From NCBI RefSeq assembly GCF_006494715.1, contig NZ_CP041151.1:2790001-2854000 (forward strand): 64,000 nt of DNA, written 5' to 3'. Below the pieces are notes generated by a model, which saw only the letters and a program-made list of their open reading frames with translations, ran no database searches and was not told where the DNA came from. Positions 1 through 9,081 of the stretch are shown here, piece after piece. Numbering within the stretch: the first letter of the stretch is position 1; every line of letters begins with the position of its first letter. Origin of the DNA: Shewanella sp. SNU WT4 (GTDB taxonomy: Bacteria; Pseudomonadota; Gammaproteobacteria; Enterobacterales; Shewanellaceae). Position numbers and translations under genes: made by a program.

Positions 1-738
1 AGCGACCCACTGCTCCATGTACTTAGCGCCATTGATACAAATCAATAGAATGAACAGCACTTCGATGACTTTTCTCGCCGTTACCTTATCTTCTTCGTAC
101 TCGTTATAAGTCACTACTTCAGGATGCTTAGTACGAATGCGTTCAGCGCTACCGTATTCAGATTCTAATTGATGCTTATCAATCAAGCGCTGCGCCACTG
201 GGCTACCGATAATGCCACCTATGATTAAACCAAAGGTAGCTGATGCCATAGCGATTTCTAAGGTGTTATGCAGTCCATACACTTCTTCTAAGGTTTTAGC
301 CCACGCAGCACCCGTGCCGTGGCCACCCGATAAGGTAATTGAACCAGCAATTAAGCCCATTAAGGGGTCAAGACCTAAGGCGGTGGCTAAAGACACACCT
401 ATGCCGTTTTGGATAATAATCAATAATGACGCTACGCCTAAAAACAAAAATACTTTGGCGCCGCCTTTGAGTAACTGAGTGTAATTAGCCGACAAACCGA
501 CTGTAGCAAAAAACATCAGCATAAAAGTCTTTTGTAATGGCAAATCGAAGCTTAAGTCTATGCCATTAAAATGAAGGGCTGTAATGATACAAGCCACAAC
601 TAATCCGCCCACTATGGGCTCAGGGATATTAAATTTCTTGAGAAAAGGTAATTTGACTTTAATCAGGTGCCCAATAAACAGCACACTGATGGCAATCATA
701 AATGATTCAAGCGCACCAATGGAAAAAACATGGCTCAT
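1..738 (-). CDS. gltS: Sodium/glutamate symporter GltS (5' part, runs off window)
   Basis: Inner-membrane sodium-coupled glutamate carrier of the ESS family. The 246 codons present begin MSHVFSIGALESFMIAISVL and hold several hydrophobic helices. Two stretches are typical of GltS: the early IPEPIVGGL segment and the glycine-rich reentrant-loop segment GSITLSGGHGTGAAWA near residue 130. The frame is open to base 1, so the C-terminal part lies outside the window. The ATG at 738 is preceded by a good ribosome site (AGAGAGGAACT). A hydrophilic charged loop around residues 190-225 is followed by the next membrane helix at the window edge. The family call is firm; the substrate is inferred from the family. 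Confidence 0.9.
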   Translation of the reverse strand, partial: MSHVFSIGALESFMIAISVLFIGHLIKVKLPFLKKFNIPEPIVGGLVVACIITALHFNGIDLSFDLPLQKTFMLMFFATVGLSANYTQLLKGGAKVFLFLGVASLLIIIQNGIGVSLATALGLDPLMGLIAGSITLSGGHGTGAAWAKTLEEVYGLHNTLEIAMASATFGLIIGGIIGSPVAQRLIDKHQLESEYGSAERIRTKHPEVVTYNEYEEDKVTARKVIEVLFILLICINGAKYMEQWVA

Positions 739-1334
739 AGTTCCTCTCTTTTTTATGTGTTTGTACTAGCTCATCCTCCTTGACGATCTAATAACGACGA
801 CATCCATATTCACAATTCACTTACACTTTGGGTTAAACCAGCCAGCGGGCCTATCGCATCCCGCAACACTTCAGCAGAAACTAAAGAGGCACTTATGCAA
901 ACAGAATGTCAGCGCAATGACAATTTATCTCAGCGAAAATCAGGCGTTCGTCACAACCCAAGAAAATAAACATGTCAAATAGACCAATAAAATAGTAGTC
1001 AAGCATAAAAATGAATACTTTGGATTGAGCATTATGAAGAAATAACAATCACTTAATTGTAGGATATTTAAACAATATGATGTACTGCAATAGAAAGACA
1101 GCTAAGACAAATATGAATAAAACTCAAAATAGATAACATAAACAACACAATTGCGGTGAGTGGTTGTAATTAAATAATGATGCCTTTAGTGGTCGCCAAC
1201 CAACCTCCACCCATAGGTATAACTTTTAGGGTATTTCAGCGCTCATTCACGGCCCAAATAATCGCCAGCAATGCCATCATGCCATGTCACCTCAGGCCTT
1301 CACCACTTGGCTAACTACACGCCTAATTAGACGC
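739..1334. other. AT-rich intergenic region, no gene seen
   Basis: About 600 bases between the gltS start and the end of the PilZ-like gene, both on the minus strand. It is AT-rich with stops in all frames apart from very short runs. The part near 739-900 should hold the gltS promoter, but I could not pick out a convincing -35/-10 pair. No tRNA-like or terminator-like fold stood out. Confidence 0.5.
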
Positions 1335-1943
1335 CTATCTCGCTCCTTCACTATATAAGTGAGAGTACTGTTTACGGTGGCAATTGAACAGATATTGACG
1401 CAGCAACTGCGCATGGTCACCTTCAGAGCGAATTTTAAGCACATTGACGCCACCAATATCAGTTCTAACTGATTCGACGGGTAAATCAAGGCGTGAGCCT
1501 GATGGCAATAACAGATGAATAAAGCGCGAATGACACACATCATAGCTATCACTAGCATGTAAGGTGCGCACAGCTAAACCTGTACTAGATAGAGATAACA
1601 CTTCAAGGGGCATAAAATTGCGCTCGCTATACGCAACCAATTCACCGGCTTGGGTCAAGCGCCAGCTGCGTTCAATGCCCTGAACGTCAATCACTTCAGG
1701 AACACCTAAACGCGGTTTAAATTGGCCTAACTCGTCGGCATCTAACTGTAATGGAAACCACAGTTTATAAGGACCAATTTCAGCCAGTAACGTGAGGGAG
1801 GCTTGCGCAAATACCGCCGATATCCCTTTAGGAATGTCCGCCAAAATCATAGGAATGGAGGTCGATTTACTATCATCATCGATAGCAAACAACTCACTAA
1901 AACATGCAAGTTCTTCGTTAGAAAAACTATGGTTAACTGTCAC
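1335..1943 (-). CDS. PilZ-domain-like protein
   Basis: 202-residue soluble protein. The C-terminal half resembles a PilZ domain, which in other proteins binds cyclic di-GMP. It has a short arginine-containing segment (ERSWRLTQ, about residue 90), then the beta-strand motif LEVLSLSSTGLAV near residue 112, and an ending LLRQYLFNCHRKQ like the usual PilZ terminus. The canonical (D/N)xSxxG motif has Ser in its first position, and the RxxxR arginine pair is not clear, so nucleotide binding is uncertain. The start is GTG with GGAG about 7 bases upstream. No operon partner: it is separated by about 190 bases from the VOC gene, also on the minus strand. The N-terminal half is not recognised. Confidence 0.65.
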   Translation of the reverse strand: MTVNHSFSNEELACFSELFAIDDDSKSTSIPMILADIPKGISAVFAQASLTLLAEIGPYKLWFPLQLDADELGQFKPRLGVPEVIDVQGIERSWRLTQAGELVAYSERNFMPLEVLSLSSTGLAVRTLHASDSYDVCHSRFIHLLLPSGSRLDLPVESVRTDIGGVNVLKIRSEGDHAQLLRQYLFNCHRKQYSHLYSEGAR

Positions 1944-2136
1944 AACCGTCTCCGCTCGCCATTAAAAATATCGAGACTAAGCTAGCATAGGAATCTGTAA
2001 CATTCAATTAACCATGGTTTTGAAAAATAAACAGTAACAACGCCCGTTGCCTACACTAAAACGGACGCGTTATTGCTTAGGATTAAGTGACCACCTAACA
2101 CTCAAGGGTTAAGATCAAACTCAAATCAAAATGACA

Positions 2137-2517
2137 TTAGCCTTGGCGATATAAGGCACATAATTTATTGCCATCGGGATCGCGTAAATACGCTAGGCAT
2201 AGAGGTCCAAACGGGGTTTCACGCATTCCAGGAGGCTCTTCACAAGAAGTGCCACCATTAGCAACGCCTGCTGCGTGCCACGCATGCACTGCCTCAACCG
2301 AGGTTGCACTAAAACCTATGGTACTGCCATTGCCATGACACGCCTTGTCACCATTAATTGGCTTAGTGATAGCAAACACCCCATTGTCATTACGATACAC
2401 GCAGCGGCCTTTATCATCGATATGACCTGCGCCATAACCTAAGGTCGCAAACACGGCATCGTAAAACTTTTTTGAAAGCTTGATATCGTTAGCACCCAAC
2501 ATAATATGACTGAACAT
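2137..2517 (-). CDS. VOC (glyoxalase/bleomycin-resistance fold) family protein
   Basis: 126 residues forming a single vicinal-oxygen-chelate module pair. It starts MFSHIMLGANDIKLSKKFYDAVFATLGY, the usual first beta-alpha unit, and ends with YLRDPDGNKLCALYR, the typical last metal-side strand. Proteins of this small subfamily are generally annotated as glyoxalases or lactoylglutathione-lyase-like, but the substrate is not known. The start has a near-perfect ribosome site (AAGGAGATGTT). It lies downstream of the P-loop kinase and cobB on the same strand with short gaps, so the three may be co-transcribed. The family is clear; the activity is unassigned. Confidence 0.85.
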   Translation of the reverse strand: MFSHIMLGANDIKLSKKFYDAVFATLGYGAGHIDDKGRCVYRNDNGVFAITKPINGDKACHGNGSTIGFSATSVEAVHAWHAAGVANGGTSCEEPPGMRETPFGPLCLAYLRDPDGNKLCALYRQG

Positions 2518-2592
2518 AACATCTCCTTGTGTATCGTTGATCAGGGGTTAAATAGCAATGAAGGCTTAGCTTACTCGCGATGAGCAAACCAT

Positions 2593-3084
2593 TCATTCAT
2601 CGGCTTGAAATTGGCGCGCCATACGCTCAATGTCTGCCAAGCTTACACCATGGCGATTACGCTCGGCACACACTTGTTGATGCGCTTTATCCATGGGATT
2701 GCCGATTAACACAGTGCGCACTTGATAACCTAAGGCGCGAGCGGCAGTATCATAAGCCATATATTCCCACTGGGCTAAGTTAGTGTTATCACAAATCACA
2801 GTCCCTTGCTGTTTGGCCAAGGCCATAATGAACTGGGTGAGATTTCGTTGATGATACTCAGCTAACTTAGTGCGATTAAAGCGATACACGCCATTGGTGA
2901 TAAAATAACTGTCGGTCGAACACAGGCCATAGTGGCGAATAAACTCAGCCATTGCTGGTGATTGGGCGGCAATAAATGCCTCAACCCAATAAGATTTACC
3001 ACTGCCTGGCAGGCCGCGCATAATAATCGCAATACGTGGCAGAGCAGTATCCTCTGGCGGCTTAAGAATATCGGTCAATCTCAT
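2593..3084 (-). CDS. P-loop (AAA/zeta-type) kinase-like ATPase
   Basis: 163 residues with a Walker A motif GLPGSGKS at residues 24-31 directly after a hydrophobic strand (RIAIIMR). A second strand GTVICDNTNLAQWEY near residue 95 is the usual substrate/Walker B region of the polynucleotide-kinase-like and zeta-toxin-like AAA_33 group. The C-terminus carries the lid-like basic helix (CAERNRHGVSLADIERM). It probably phosphorylates a nucleic acid end or small molecule, but the substrate cannot be read from sequence. Its position 46 bases after cobB on the same strand suggests co-transcription. There is no adjacent antitoxin-like gene, which argues against a zeta toxin. Confidence 0.75.
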   Translation of the reverse strand: MRLTDILKPPEDTALPRIAIIMRGLPGSGKSYWVEAFIAAQSPAMAEFIRHYGLCSTDSYFITNGVYRFNRTKLAEYHQRNLTQFIMALAKQQGTVICDNTNLAQWEYMAYDTAARALGYQVRTVLIGNPMDKAHQQVCAERNRHGVSLADIERMARQFQADE

Positions 3085-3130
3085 TACTTACATCCATCAC
3101 TAATCATGCAAAATACCAACGCAGCGATGA

Positions 3131-3853
3131 TTAGTCATGAGCTATGGATTGTCCAGCTAAAATAGCGTTCACCAGTGCAGGTACGCGCTCACTTGCCTTG
3201 CCTTGCCAATGGTATTGAAACTGGCAATGAGGATCCCGCGGCGCCAAATTCACATTCACGGTTAACGCGCCCACTTGATTGGCGATATCCACAAAACCGG
3301 CGGCGGGATAGACAGAGCCAGAAGTGCCAATCGCAATAAACACATCACACTGACTAAGGGCCTGATGGATTTTATCCATACCTATAGGCATCTCACCAAA
3401 CCACACTACATGCGGGCGCAATTTTTGCGCTGGGATACAACAAGTACACACATTGTCGGGCCCTAAAGCTTCGGTCAGCATAAATGTCTGCTGGCTACGC
3501 GGACAGCGCCCTTTACTTAATTCACCATGCATATGCAGTAACTTACGACTGCCGCCCTTCTCATGGAGATTGTCGATATTTTGAGTCACCAAAAACAACT
3601 CCACTTGCTGTGACTGCTCAAGAGTTGCCAGCGCCACATGGGCCGCATTGGCACTAATGCCCTCATTAATGAGCTGTTGCCAGCGGGCATTATAAAAATC
3701 TTCCACTAATGTAGGGTTTGCCGCGTAACCTTCAGGGGTCGCGACATCCTCAATGGGATGCGATTCCCACAAGCCGTCCTCATCCCGAAAGGTTTTTACT
3801 CCAGACTCCGCGGAAATCCCCGCGCCAGTCAAAATAACTATGCGTTGATACAT
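3131..3853 (-). CDS. cobB: NAD-dependent protein deacylase (sirtuin, CobB type)
   Basis: Removes acetyl and succinyl groups from lysines using NAD+. The 240-residue form has the NAD motif GAGISAESG (residues 10-18), the QNIDNLH motif (91-97), the catalytic histidine in MHGEL (His109), and zinc-ligand cysteines in GRCPR and VCTCC. Tyr54 and Arg57 in FYNAR match the pair that defines class III, desuccinylase-competent sirtuins. The ATG at 3853 was chosen because AAGGA lies about 8 bases upstream. An in-frame GTG at 3928 would add 25 residues but has no comparable ribosome site. It is probably first gene of a small minus-strand operon with the kinase and VOC genes, and divergent from fur. Confidence 0.93.
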   Translation of the reverse strand: MYQRIVILTGAGISAESGVKTFRDEDGLWESHPIEDVATPEGYAANPTLVEDFYNARWQQLINEGISANAAHVALATLEQSQQVELFLVTQNIDNLHEKGGSRKLLHMHGELSKGRCPRSQQTFMLTEALGPDNVCTCCIPAQKLRPHVVWFGEMPIGMDKIHQALSQCDVFIAIGTSGSVYPAAGFVDIANQVGALTVNVNLAPRDPHCQFQYHWQGKASERVPALVNAILAGQSIAHD

Positions 3854-4004
3854 AGGCCATTCCTTCGATGCTAACCAATAAAATCCACTATCAGTATGCC
3901 GCGAATAGCGCCAATTGAACAATGCCACCTAAGTCGCAGAGCCCATTATCCAGAGCCAGCTTAAGCGCGCCTTCAAGGAATCATGGATAAAAGAATAACA
4001 AAGG

Positions 4005-4033
4005 TTTAAGTTTGCAGGCCAAGCACATATAAT
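4005..4033 (+). promoter_or_regulatory. Candidate sigma70 promoter of fur
   Basis: A perfect TATAAT at 4028-4033 with TTTAAG at 4005-4010, 17-base spacing, 55 bases before the fur start. The -35 matches consensus at only three positions. No clear Fur box was seen beside it. Confidence 0.4.
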
Positions 4034-4088
4034 GGCGAGCATACATGACAAATGAGCCTTTTTCGGTTCTGCAATCAAGAGATTTATA

Positions 4089-4520
4089 ATGACAGATGGA
4101 AATTTAGCGCTGAAGAAAGCGGGTCTTAAAATCACCCTGCCACGTGTCAAGATCCTGGAATTGATGCAAGCACCAGAAAATCAACACATCAGTGCCGAAG
4201 ATCTCTATAAAAAGTTATTAGAAATTGGCGAAGAAATTGGTTTAGCCACTGTCTATCGTGTACTGAACCAATTTGATGATGCCGGCATAGTAACGCGTCA
4301 TCACTTTGAAAGTGGCAAGGCAGTATTTGAATTATCCAGCCAACATCATCATGATCATCTCGTGTGTCTGACTTGCGGCAAAGTTATTGAATTTTCTGAT
4401 GAAATGATTGAGCGTCGTCAACACGAGATCGCTACTAAGCATAATATTAAGCTGACTAACCACAGCTTATACTTATACGGCGTATGCACTAACGATGAGT
4501 GCGATCATGCCGACAGCTAA
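4089..4520 (+). CDS. fur: Ferric uptake regulator Fur
   Basis: 143-residue iron-responsive DNA-binding repressor. The N-terminal winged helix includes the recognition segment EEIGLATVYRVLNQFDDAGIV (about 47-67). The dimerisation domain has the metal-binding HHHDHLVCLTCG stretch with the CxxC zinc site, and a second cysteine pair CTNDEC near the C-terminus. Length matches the family. It is monocistronic: divergent from cobB and ended by an intrinsic terminator. As a global regulator it would sense Fe(II) in the cytoplasm and repress iron-uptake genes. No siderophore or iron-transport genes lie in this window. Confidence 0.98.
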   Translation: MTDGNLALKKAGLKITLPRVKILELMQAPENQHISAEDLYKKLLEIGEEIGLATVYRVLNQFDDAGIVTRHHFESGKAVFELSSQHHHDHLVCLTCGKVIEFSDEMIERRQHEIATKHNIKLTNHSLYLYGVCTNDECDHADS

Positions 4521-4560
4521 GCAAGCATCTAGCCACTAGACGCTCGCGAACGCAGTCACT

Positions 4561-4587
4561 AAAAAGCCCTACTCTTAGGGCTTTTTT
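4561..4587. terminator. Bidirectional intrinsic terminator after fur
   Basis: AAAAAGCCCT-ACTCTT-AGGGCTTTTTT: a 10-base-pair inverted repeat with a T run on the plus strand and an A run that serves the minus strand. It lies between convergent fur and the unknown gene at 4651-5217. Confidence 0.9.
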
Positions 4588-4650
4588 CGTTTTTGAAACT
4601 ATCACCCTTGGACTCATAGCGGTGGCGGCAAGATTTATTAGCAGTACATA

Positions 4651-5217
4651 TCAGCTTTGGCGCAAAGCACGCTTAATGTCTGATATTGACGGATCCCCCG
4701 CATAAGGCTGCCATTTGCGCTCAGACGCATCATCACCATAAACCGTACGCAGGCGATATTCGCCGTCGCGGTATTCAAGCACTCGCACATTACCCTTAGG
4801 GGTTTGAAAGTAATTGGGCGCATTACCTAACACCAAAAAAGCATGATCTCCAGGCCCTGGCAATTCGCGACTTTGAGTGATGAGCTTAGCGACACCTTGG
4901 TTAGGATTGCTGCATTTAACATGGGTGTGCACCACAAACTTGACCTCACGAGTATCAAGCTCAAAGCTGCAACTGTGATTGTTGCATTGAGTAGGCAAAA
5001 TCACGCTGCCATCATGCATAATCGCTCGGGCTTGTTCTTGGCGCTTATTAGGTTTGAAACTCGCCAAAATTGCCATAGCTTGTTTATCCATAGCCGGAGT
5101 GGCTACCACGTTAGCCGCAATGGCGCTGTTAAGTGATTTACGCTGAAATCCGGACGCCAAAATTTGAAAACTGGAAAAAACTATCCCTGTCACCAGTAGA
5201 AAGACTGCTATTTGCAT
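4651..5217 (-). CDS. Unknown exported or membrane-anchored protein
   Basis: 188 residues. An N-terminal hydrophobic stretch (IAVFLLVTGIVFSSFQILASG, residues 3-23) is a signal peptide or anchor, so the rest is probably periplasmic. The body contains four cysteines, including CNNHSC near residue 77. The core VKFVVHTHVKC is followed by GPGDHAFLVLGNAPNYFQTPKGNVRVLEY. The HxH plus a later D/H and the HAFLVLG-type strand look a little like the DUF4329/JAB-like metalloprotease folds, but the similarity is weak and I do not assign a function. It is a single gene, convergent with fur. A CRP-like site lies about 65-80 bases before the start. Confidence 0.7.
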   Translation of the reverse strand: MQIAVFLLVTGIVFSSFQILASGFQRKSLNSAIAANVVATPAMDKQAMAILASFKPNKRQEQARAIMHDGSVILPTQCNNHSCSFELDTREVKFVVHTHVKCSNPNQGVAKLITQSRELPGPGDHAFLVLGNAPNYFQTPKGNVRVLEYRDGEYRLRTVYGDDASERKWQPYAGDPSISDIKRALRQS

Positions 5218-5282
5218 ATTTTCTTGGTGAATCTGTCTGTATTAAAAGGGCGCGAATTGTAGAGGTGAAACGCTGCACTGTC

Positions 5283-5298
5283 TGTGATATAGATCAGC
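5283..5298 (-). promoter_or_regulatory. Weak CRP-like site upstream of the unknown exported protein
   Basis: TGTGA-TATAGA-TCAGC: one perfect half-site and a 3/5 second half, positioned 66-81 bases before the start at 5217. Chance occurrence is possible. Confidence 0.3.
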
Positions 5299-5406
5299 GT
5301 TAGCTAATGTAAGTAGCAGGGATTTGGATGATGGCTGTAGATCGGGTGGGACACATTTTTTATCTAGCTGATAAGAAACAGCTTTGAGTGCGATTATAAA
5401 TCTAAC

Positions 5407-5432
5407 AAAAAGCCCTAATGCTAGGGCTTTTT
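5407..5432. terminator. Intrinsic terminator after the GNAT gene
   Basis: AAAAAGCCCTA-ATGC-TAGGGCTTTTT, lying just beyond the stop of the minus-strand acetyltransferase. The stem is nearly the same as that of the fur terminator. Confidence 0.85.
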
Positions 5433-5466
5433 GTTGCAGTAATTAAAAGGTGTTATCAAGCCGTCT

Positions 5467-5982
5467 TTATGATGAGCTATCTAAGCGCTTATAAAACTGA
5501 TTCACCTTATGCCCCATAAAGTCTTGTTGTTGCTGCAAGGTCATGCCGATATGCTTGGCAACGCGCTCAGAGCCTATATTGCCGGGCAAAATCAAGGCGA
5601 TAAGCTCCTTAATTTTAAAGCGCGGATGACAAATATCCGCTACCGCTTTGGCAGCTTCGGTACCTATGCCCTGCCCCCAATATTCGGGAAAATAACGATA
5701 ACCAATTTCTACCTGTTCAAATTCGGGTAAGTATTTGGGGCCACAAAAACCTATCACCTCACCGCTGTCTTTAAGCTCCACCGCCCAGCGGCCAAAGCCG
5801 TGTTTGCGATAGTCAGCATACACCACATGCTTAAGCAGGCTTTCAGCCTGAGCAATGTCAGTAAAAGGAACCGTAGGAATATAGGTAAGCATTTCAGTGC
5901 GGGCATTCATCATAAATAAGGCTTCAATATCGGCTTCATTAAATTGGCGAATGATCAGGCGTTCACTGGTGGTCACTAACAT
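5467..5982 (-). CDS. GNAT family N-acetyltransferase (RimJ/RimL-like)
   Basis: 171 residues of the Acetyltransf_3 type. It starts with the ribosomal-acetyltransferase-like opening TSERLIIRQFNEADIEALFMM. It then has GEVIGFCGPKYL (strand), EIGYRYFPEYWGQGIGTEAAKAVAD with the acetyl-CoA loop QGIGTE near residue 110, and LPGNIGSERVAKHIGM, the N-x-x-S-x-x-V-x-x-x-x-G signature of this group. It probably acetylates an amino group on a protein or small molecule; the target is unknown. The start has GGAG 8 bases upstream. It follows the AEC transporter by 15 bases, so they are likely one transcript. Confidence 0.88.
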   Translation of the reverse strand: MLVTTSERLIIRQFNEADIEALFMMNARTEMLTYIPTVPFTDIAQAESLLKHVVYADYRKHGFGRWAVELKDSGEVIGFCGPKYLPEFEQVEIGYRYFPEYWGQGIGTEAAKAVADICHPRFKIKELIALILPGNIGSERVAKHIGMTLQQQQDFMGHKVNQFYKRLDSSS

Positions 5983-5997
5983 ATCTTAGGCTCCGAG

Positions 5998-6897
5998 CTA
6001 AGTGAGTAAAGATAACCAAGATGCCACAGACAAGGCCGATAAACCACTAGAAATCACTACGCTGCTAGCGGTGATATCTGCGTCTTGTTGTAATTTCACC
6101 GCGATTAAGTAGGCATTAACCCCAAGTGGTGAAGCGGCTAATAACACAGTCACAGCAATATCAAGTTCACTTAACCCCAAGGCGTGGCCACAAGCAAACA
6201 CCATGGCAGGTAACAGCAGTAATTTAACTAAGGCTAAACCAAGCGCGGGCACCCAACTGGTGTTTAGGCGGTAATAATGTAAATTTGCGCCAAGCACAAA
6301 TAAGGCGCAGGTAATGGCTGGGGTTGCCAGCATAGATAATGACGCCTTCGCCACACTTGGCATAGGCACAGCCAAAACATTGGCCAGTAAGCCTAAACCA
6401 ATACTTAAGATCACTGGATTTACGAATAAATCCTTAAGCGCTTGCCTGCGCCCCCCTTGCCCGCCAAACGCCAAGGTTAAACTAAATAAGATGGCGCTAT
6501 GAAAGGTGATGATAATAAACACCCGCGCCATTTGTGCCTCACCAAAGGCGGCCACTATCACAGGTAATCCCACTAATAAACAATTGGAATAACTGCCACT
6601 TAACGCCATCACAGCACACTTGGCCCAAGGGCGCTGTAAATACCAATGGCCAAAAGCCAGCACCACTAAAAAACAACTCACTACTGGGATATAAAACGCG
6701 AGCAATACAGTAGCATTTAAGCTTTGTGATAATGGTACTTGCCACATAGTGCTAAACAGCAAAGCGGGAATACACAAATAAAAAGCAAACTGACTAATAC
6801 CATTGATTTGCTCGCGGCTAAACCACTGACTGCGACTTGCACCATAGCCAAGAATGGCAATCACTAACAATGGCGCAATAATAGAAACAACCGACAT
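5998..6897 (-). CDS. AEC family transporter (auxin efflux carrier fold)
   Basis: 299-residue inner-membrane protein with about ten hydrophobic helices. It opens with MSVVSIIAPLLVIAILGYG and has the AEC hallmark stretch ISQFAFYLCIPALLFSTM near residue 40, with a second CALFVLGANL repeat near residue 200. The family exports or imports small organic acids; the substrate here is unknown. I start at the ATG 6897. A TTG at 6912 would add five residues but falls inside the sucD terminator stem-loop region. Neither start has a strong ribosome site. The gene lies immediately downstream of that terminator, so readthrough from suc would be needed unless a promoter is hidden near it. Confidence 0.85.
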   Translation of the reverse strand: MSVVSIIAPLLVIAILGYGASRSQWFSREQINGISQFAFYLCIPALLFSTMWQVPLSQSLNATVLLAFYIPVVSCFLVVLAFGHWYLQRPWAKCAVMALSGSYSNCLLVGLPVIVAAFGEAQMARVFIIITFHSAILFSLTLAFGGQGGRRQALKDLFVNPVILSIGLGLLANVLAVPMPSVAKASLSMLATPAITCALFVLGANLHYYRLNTSWVPALGLALVKLLLLPAMVFACGHALGLSELDIAVTVLLAASPLGVNAYLIAVKLQQDADITASSVVISSGLSALSVASWLSLLT

Positions 6898-6913
6898 TAT
6901 GATAAAACCCAAT

Positions 6914-6936
6914 AAAAAAGGCGCCCGCAGGCGCCT
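6914..6936 (-). terminator. Intrinsic terminator of the suc operon
   Basis: On the minus strand AGGCGCC-TGCG-GGCGCCT followed by TTTTT, 17 bases after the sucD stop. It also lies directly in front of the AEC gene. Confidence 0.9.
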
Positions 6937-6952
6937 AATTAACGATTAAGAC

Positions 6953-7825
6953 TTACCAACCAGTACGTTGACGTAAGGCTTTGCCGATATCGGCTAATGA
7001 GCGCACGGTAGTAACACCAGCCGCTTCTAACGCTGCAAACTTGTCAGCTGCTGTGCCTTTACCGCCAGCGATAATAGCGCCAGCATGACCCATACGCTTA
7101 CCTGCTGGTGCAGTAACACCGGCAATGTAAGACACCACAGGCTTAGTCACGTGAGCTTTAATATAAGCCGCAGCTTCTTCTTCTGCAGTACCACCAATTT
7201 CACCAATCATCACAATGGCTTCGGTTTTAGGGTCGTTTTGGAACATTTCCAATACGTCGATAAAGTTAGTACCTGGAATTGGGTCGCCGCCAATACCTAC
7301 GCACGTTGACTGACCAAAACCTTCATCGGTAGTTTGCTTTACCGCTTCATAGGTTAAGGTGCCTGAGCGCGATACAATACCGACTTTACCTGGCTTATGA
7401 ATGTGACCAGGCATAATACCAATCTTACATTCACCGGGAGTAATAACGCCTGGGCAGTTAGGGCCAATCATGCGCACGCCCGTTTCTTCCAGCTTCACTT
7501 TAACGTCCAGCATATCTAATGTTGGAATGCCTTCAGTGATACACACAATTAATTCAATACCTGAATCAATGGCTTCTAAAATGGCATCTTTACAATATGG
7601 CGCTGGAACATAGATAACTGACGCAGTCGCGCCAGTAGCCGCTACCGCATCTTTAACGGTATTAAAGACTGGCAGACCTAAATGGGTTTGACCGCCTTTA
7701 CCAGGAGACACACCGCCTACCATCTGAGTGCCGTAAGCAATCGCTTGCTCAGAGTGGAAAGTACCTTGGCCGCCAGTAAAACCCTGACAGATCACCTTGG
7801 TATTTTTATTAATTAATACAGACAT
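6953..7825 (-). CDS. sucD: Succinyl-CoA synthetase alpha subunit
   Basis: 290 residues, full length. With SucC it converts succinyl-CoA, ADP (or GDP) and phosphate to succinate, CoA and ATP. It has the CoA-binding Rossmann start [19 protein letters not shown], the GPNCPGVI segment, and the phosphohistidine site [14 protein letters not shown] (His near residue 247). The start overlaps the sucC stop by one base, so translation is probably coupled. It is the last gene of sucABCD, followed by a strong terminator. Confidence 0.98.
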   Translation of the reverse strand: MSVLINKNTKVICQGFTGGQGTFHSEQAIAYGTQMVGGVSPGKGGQTHLGLPVFNTVKDAVAATGATASVIYVPAPYCKDAILEAIDSGIELIVCITEGIPTLDMLDVKVKLEETGVRMIGPNCPGVITPGECKIGIMPGHIHKPGKVGIVSRSGTLTYEAVKQTTDEGFGQSTCVGIGGDPIPGTNFIDVLEMFQNDPKTEAIVMIGEIGGTAEEEAAAYIKAHVTKPVVSYIAGVTAPAGKRMGHAGAIIAGGKGTAADKFAALEAAGVTTVRSLADIGKALRQRTGW

Positions 7826-8991
7826 TATTTGCCCTCCGCAGCGTTAACTACTTGCTGAGCCGCGTCAGTCAGACTGGTCGCTGCAATGATATCAAGACCC
7901 GATTCGGCTAACACACCACGGCCTAATTCGGCATTGGTACCTTCTAAACGAACCACAACCGGTACTTTCACGCCCACTTCTTTCACTGCGCCGATAATAC
8001 CTTCAGCAATCATGTCACAACGCACGATACCGCCGAAAATGTTTACCAGAACCGCTTTAACGTTAGAGTCAGATAAGATGATCTTAAAAGCTTCAGCTAC
8101 GCGCTCTTTCGTCGCGCCGCCGCCCACATCTAAGAAGTTAGCTGGCTTGCCGCCGTGCAGGTTAACCATGTCCATGGTACCCATAGCTAAACCGGCGCCG
8201 TTAACCATACAGCCGACGTTACCATCTAATGCCACATAGTTAAGTTCAAACTTAGCCGCATGAGCTTCACGGGCGTCATCTTGTGATGGGTCGTGCATGT
8301 CACGGATTTTTGGTTGACGGAACAGAGCGTTACCATCAATACCAATTTTACCGTCTAAGCAATGCAGATTACCGTCAGTGGTAATGACTAATGGGTTGAT
8401 TTCTAACAAAGCGAAATCATAACGGCTGAACATGTCAGCTAAACCCATGAAAATTTTAGTGAACTGCTTCATTTGGGTTGGATTTAATCCAAGTTTGAAG
8501 CCAAGGTCACGCGCTTGGAAAGCTTGAGCGCCTACCAGCGGATCGATAATGGCTTTGTGGATCAGTTCAGGTGTCTCTTCAGCCACCTTTTCAATATCCA
8601 CACCACCTTCAGTTGATGCCATAAACACCACACGGCGGCTAGCACGGTCAACTACCGCGCCTAAATACAGCTCGTTGGCAATATCGGTGCAGCTTTCAAC
8701 TAAAATTTTAGCCACTGGCTGACCCGCTTCATCAGTCTGATAAGTGACTAGGTTACGACCTAACCAATGCTCAGCAAAAGCGCGGATTTCTTCTTTATCG
8801 CCAGTCACTTTCACGCCACCAGCCTTACCGCGGCCACCAGCATGAACTTGACACTTAACTACCCACACTTTGCCACCTATGTGACCTGCGGCTTCAACAG
8901 CTTGCTGAGGAGTGTCACAAGCAACACCTTCAGAGACTGGCAGGCCGTACTCGGCAAACAGGGCTTTCGCCTGATACTCATGCAAATTCAT
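7825..8991 (-). CDS. sucC: Succinyl-CoA synthetase beta subunit
   Basis: 388 residues, the usual length. An ATP-grasp N-terminal domain opens with [22 protein letters not shown] and contains [18 protein letters not shown] (nucleotide loop, about 42-59). The C-terminal ligase domain has NFLDVGGGA and the GGIVRCD segment for substrate binding. It partners SucD in the TCA cycle. A 90-base gap with a stable UUCG hairpin precedes it in the operon, whereas its 3' end overlaps sucD by one base. Confidence 0.98.
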   Translation of the reverse strand: MNLHEYQAKALFAEYGLPVSEGVACDTPQQAVEAAGHIGGKVWVVKCQVHAGGRGKAGGVKVTGDKEEIRAFAEHWLGRNLVTYQTDEAGQPVAKILVESCTDIANELYLGAVVDRASRRVVFMASTEGGVDIEKVAEETPELIHKAIIDPLVGAQAFQARDLGFKLGLNPTQMKQFTKIFMGLADMFSRYDFALLEINPLVITTDGNLHCLDGKIGIDGNALFRQPKIRDMHDPSQDDAREAHAAKFELNYVALDGNVGCMVNGAGLAMGTMDMVNLHGGKPANFLDVGGGATKERVAEAFKIILSDSNVKAVLVNIFGGIVRCDMIAEGIIGAVKEVGVKVPVVVRLEGTNAELGRGVLAESGLDIIAATSLTDAAQQVVNAAEGK

Positions 8992-9052
8992 GATGCTCTA
9001 TCCATATACGTCTTATCAATTCCAATCACTCACACCGAGTGACCACGAGAAT

Positions 9053-9068
9053 CCCGCCCGAAGGCGGG
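9053..9068 (-). other. UUCG-capped hairpin between sucB and sucC
   Basis: On the transcribed minus strand CCCGCC-TTCG-GGCGGG, a six-pair all-GC stem with the unusually stable C(UUCG)G tetraloop. It is followed by ATTCTCG rather than a T run, so it is not a standard terminator. It more probably acts on mRNA stability or processing between the sucAB and sucCD halves. Confidence 0.7.
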
Positions 9069-9081
9069 GGCGCTGTGGATT

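Noticed and set aside
3990..4088. Fur box in the fur promoter
   Set aside because: No stretch matched the GATAATGATAATCATTATC-type repeat well enough.
7886..8239. 117-codon open frame antisense to sucC
   Set aside because: Mirror of a strongly conserved gene; codon-pattern shadow.
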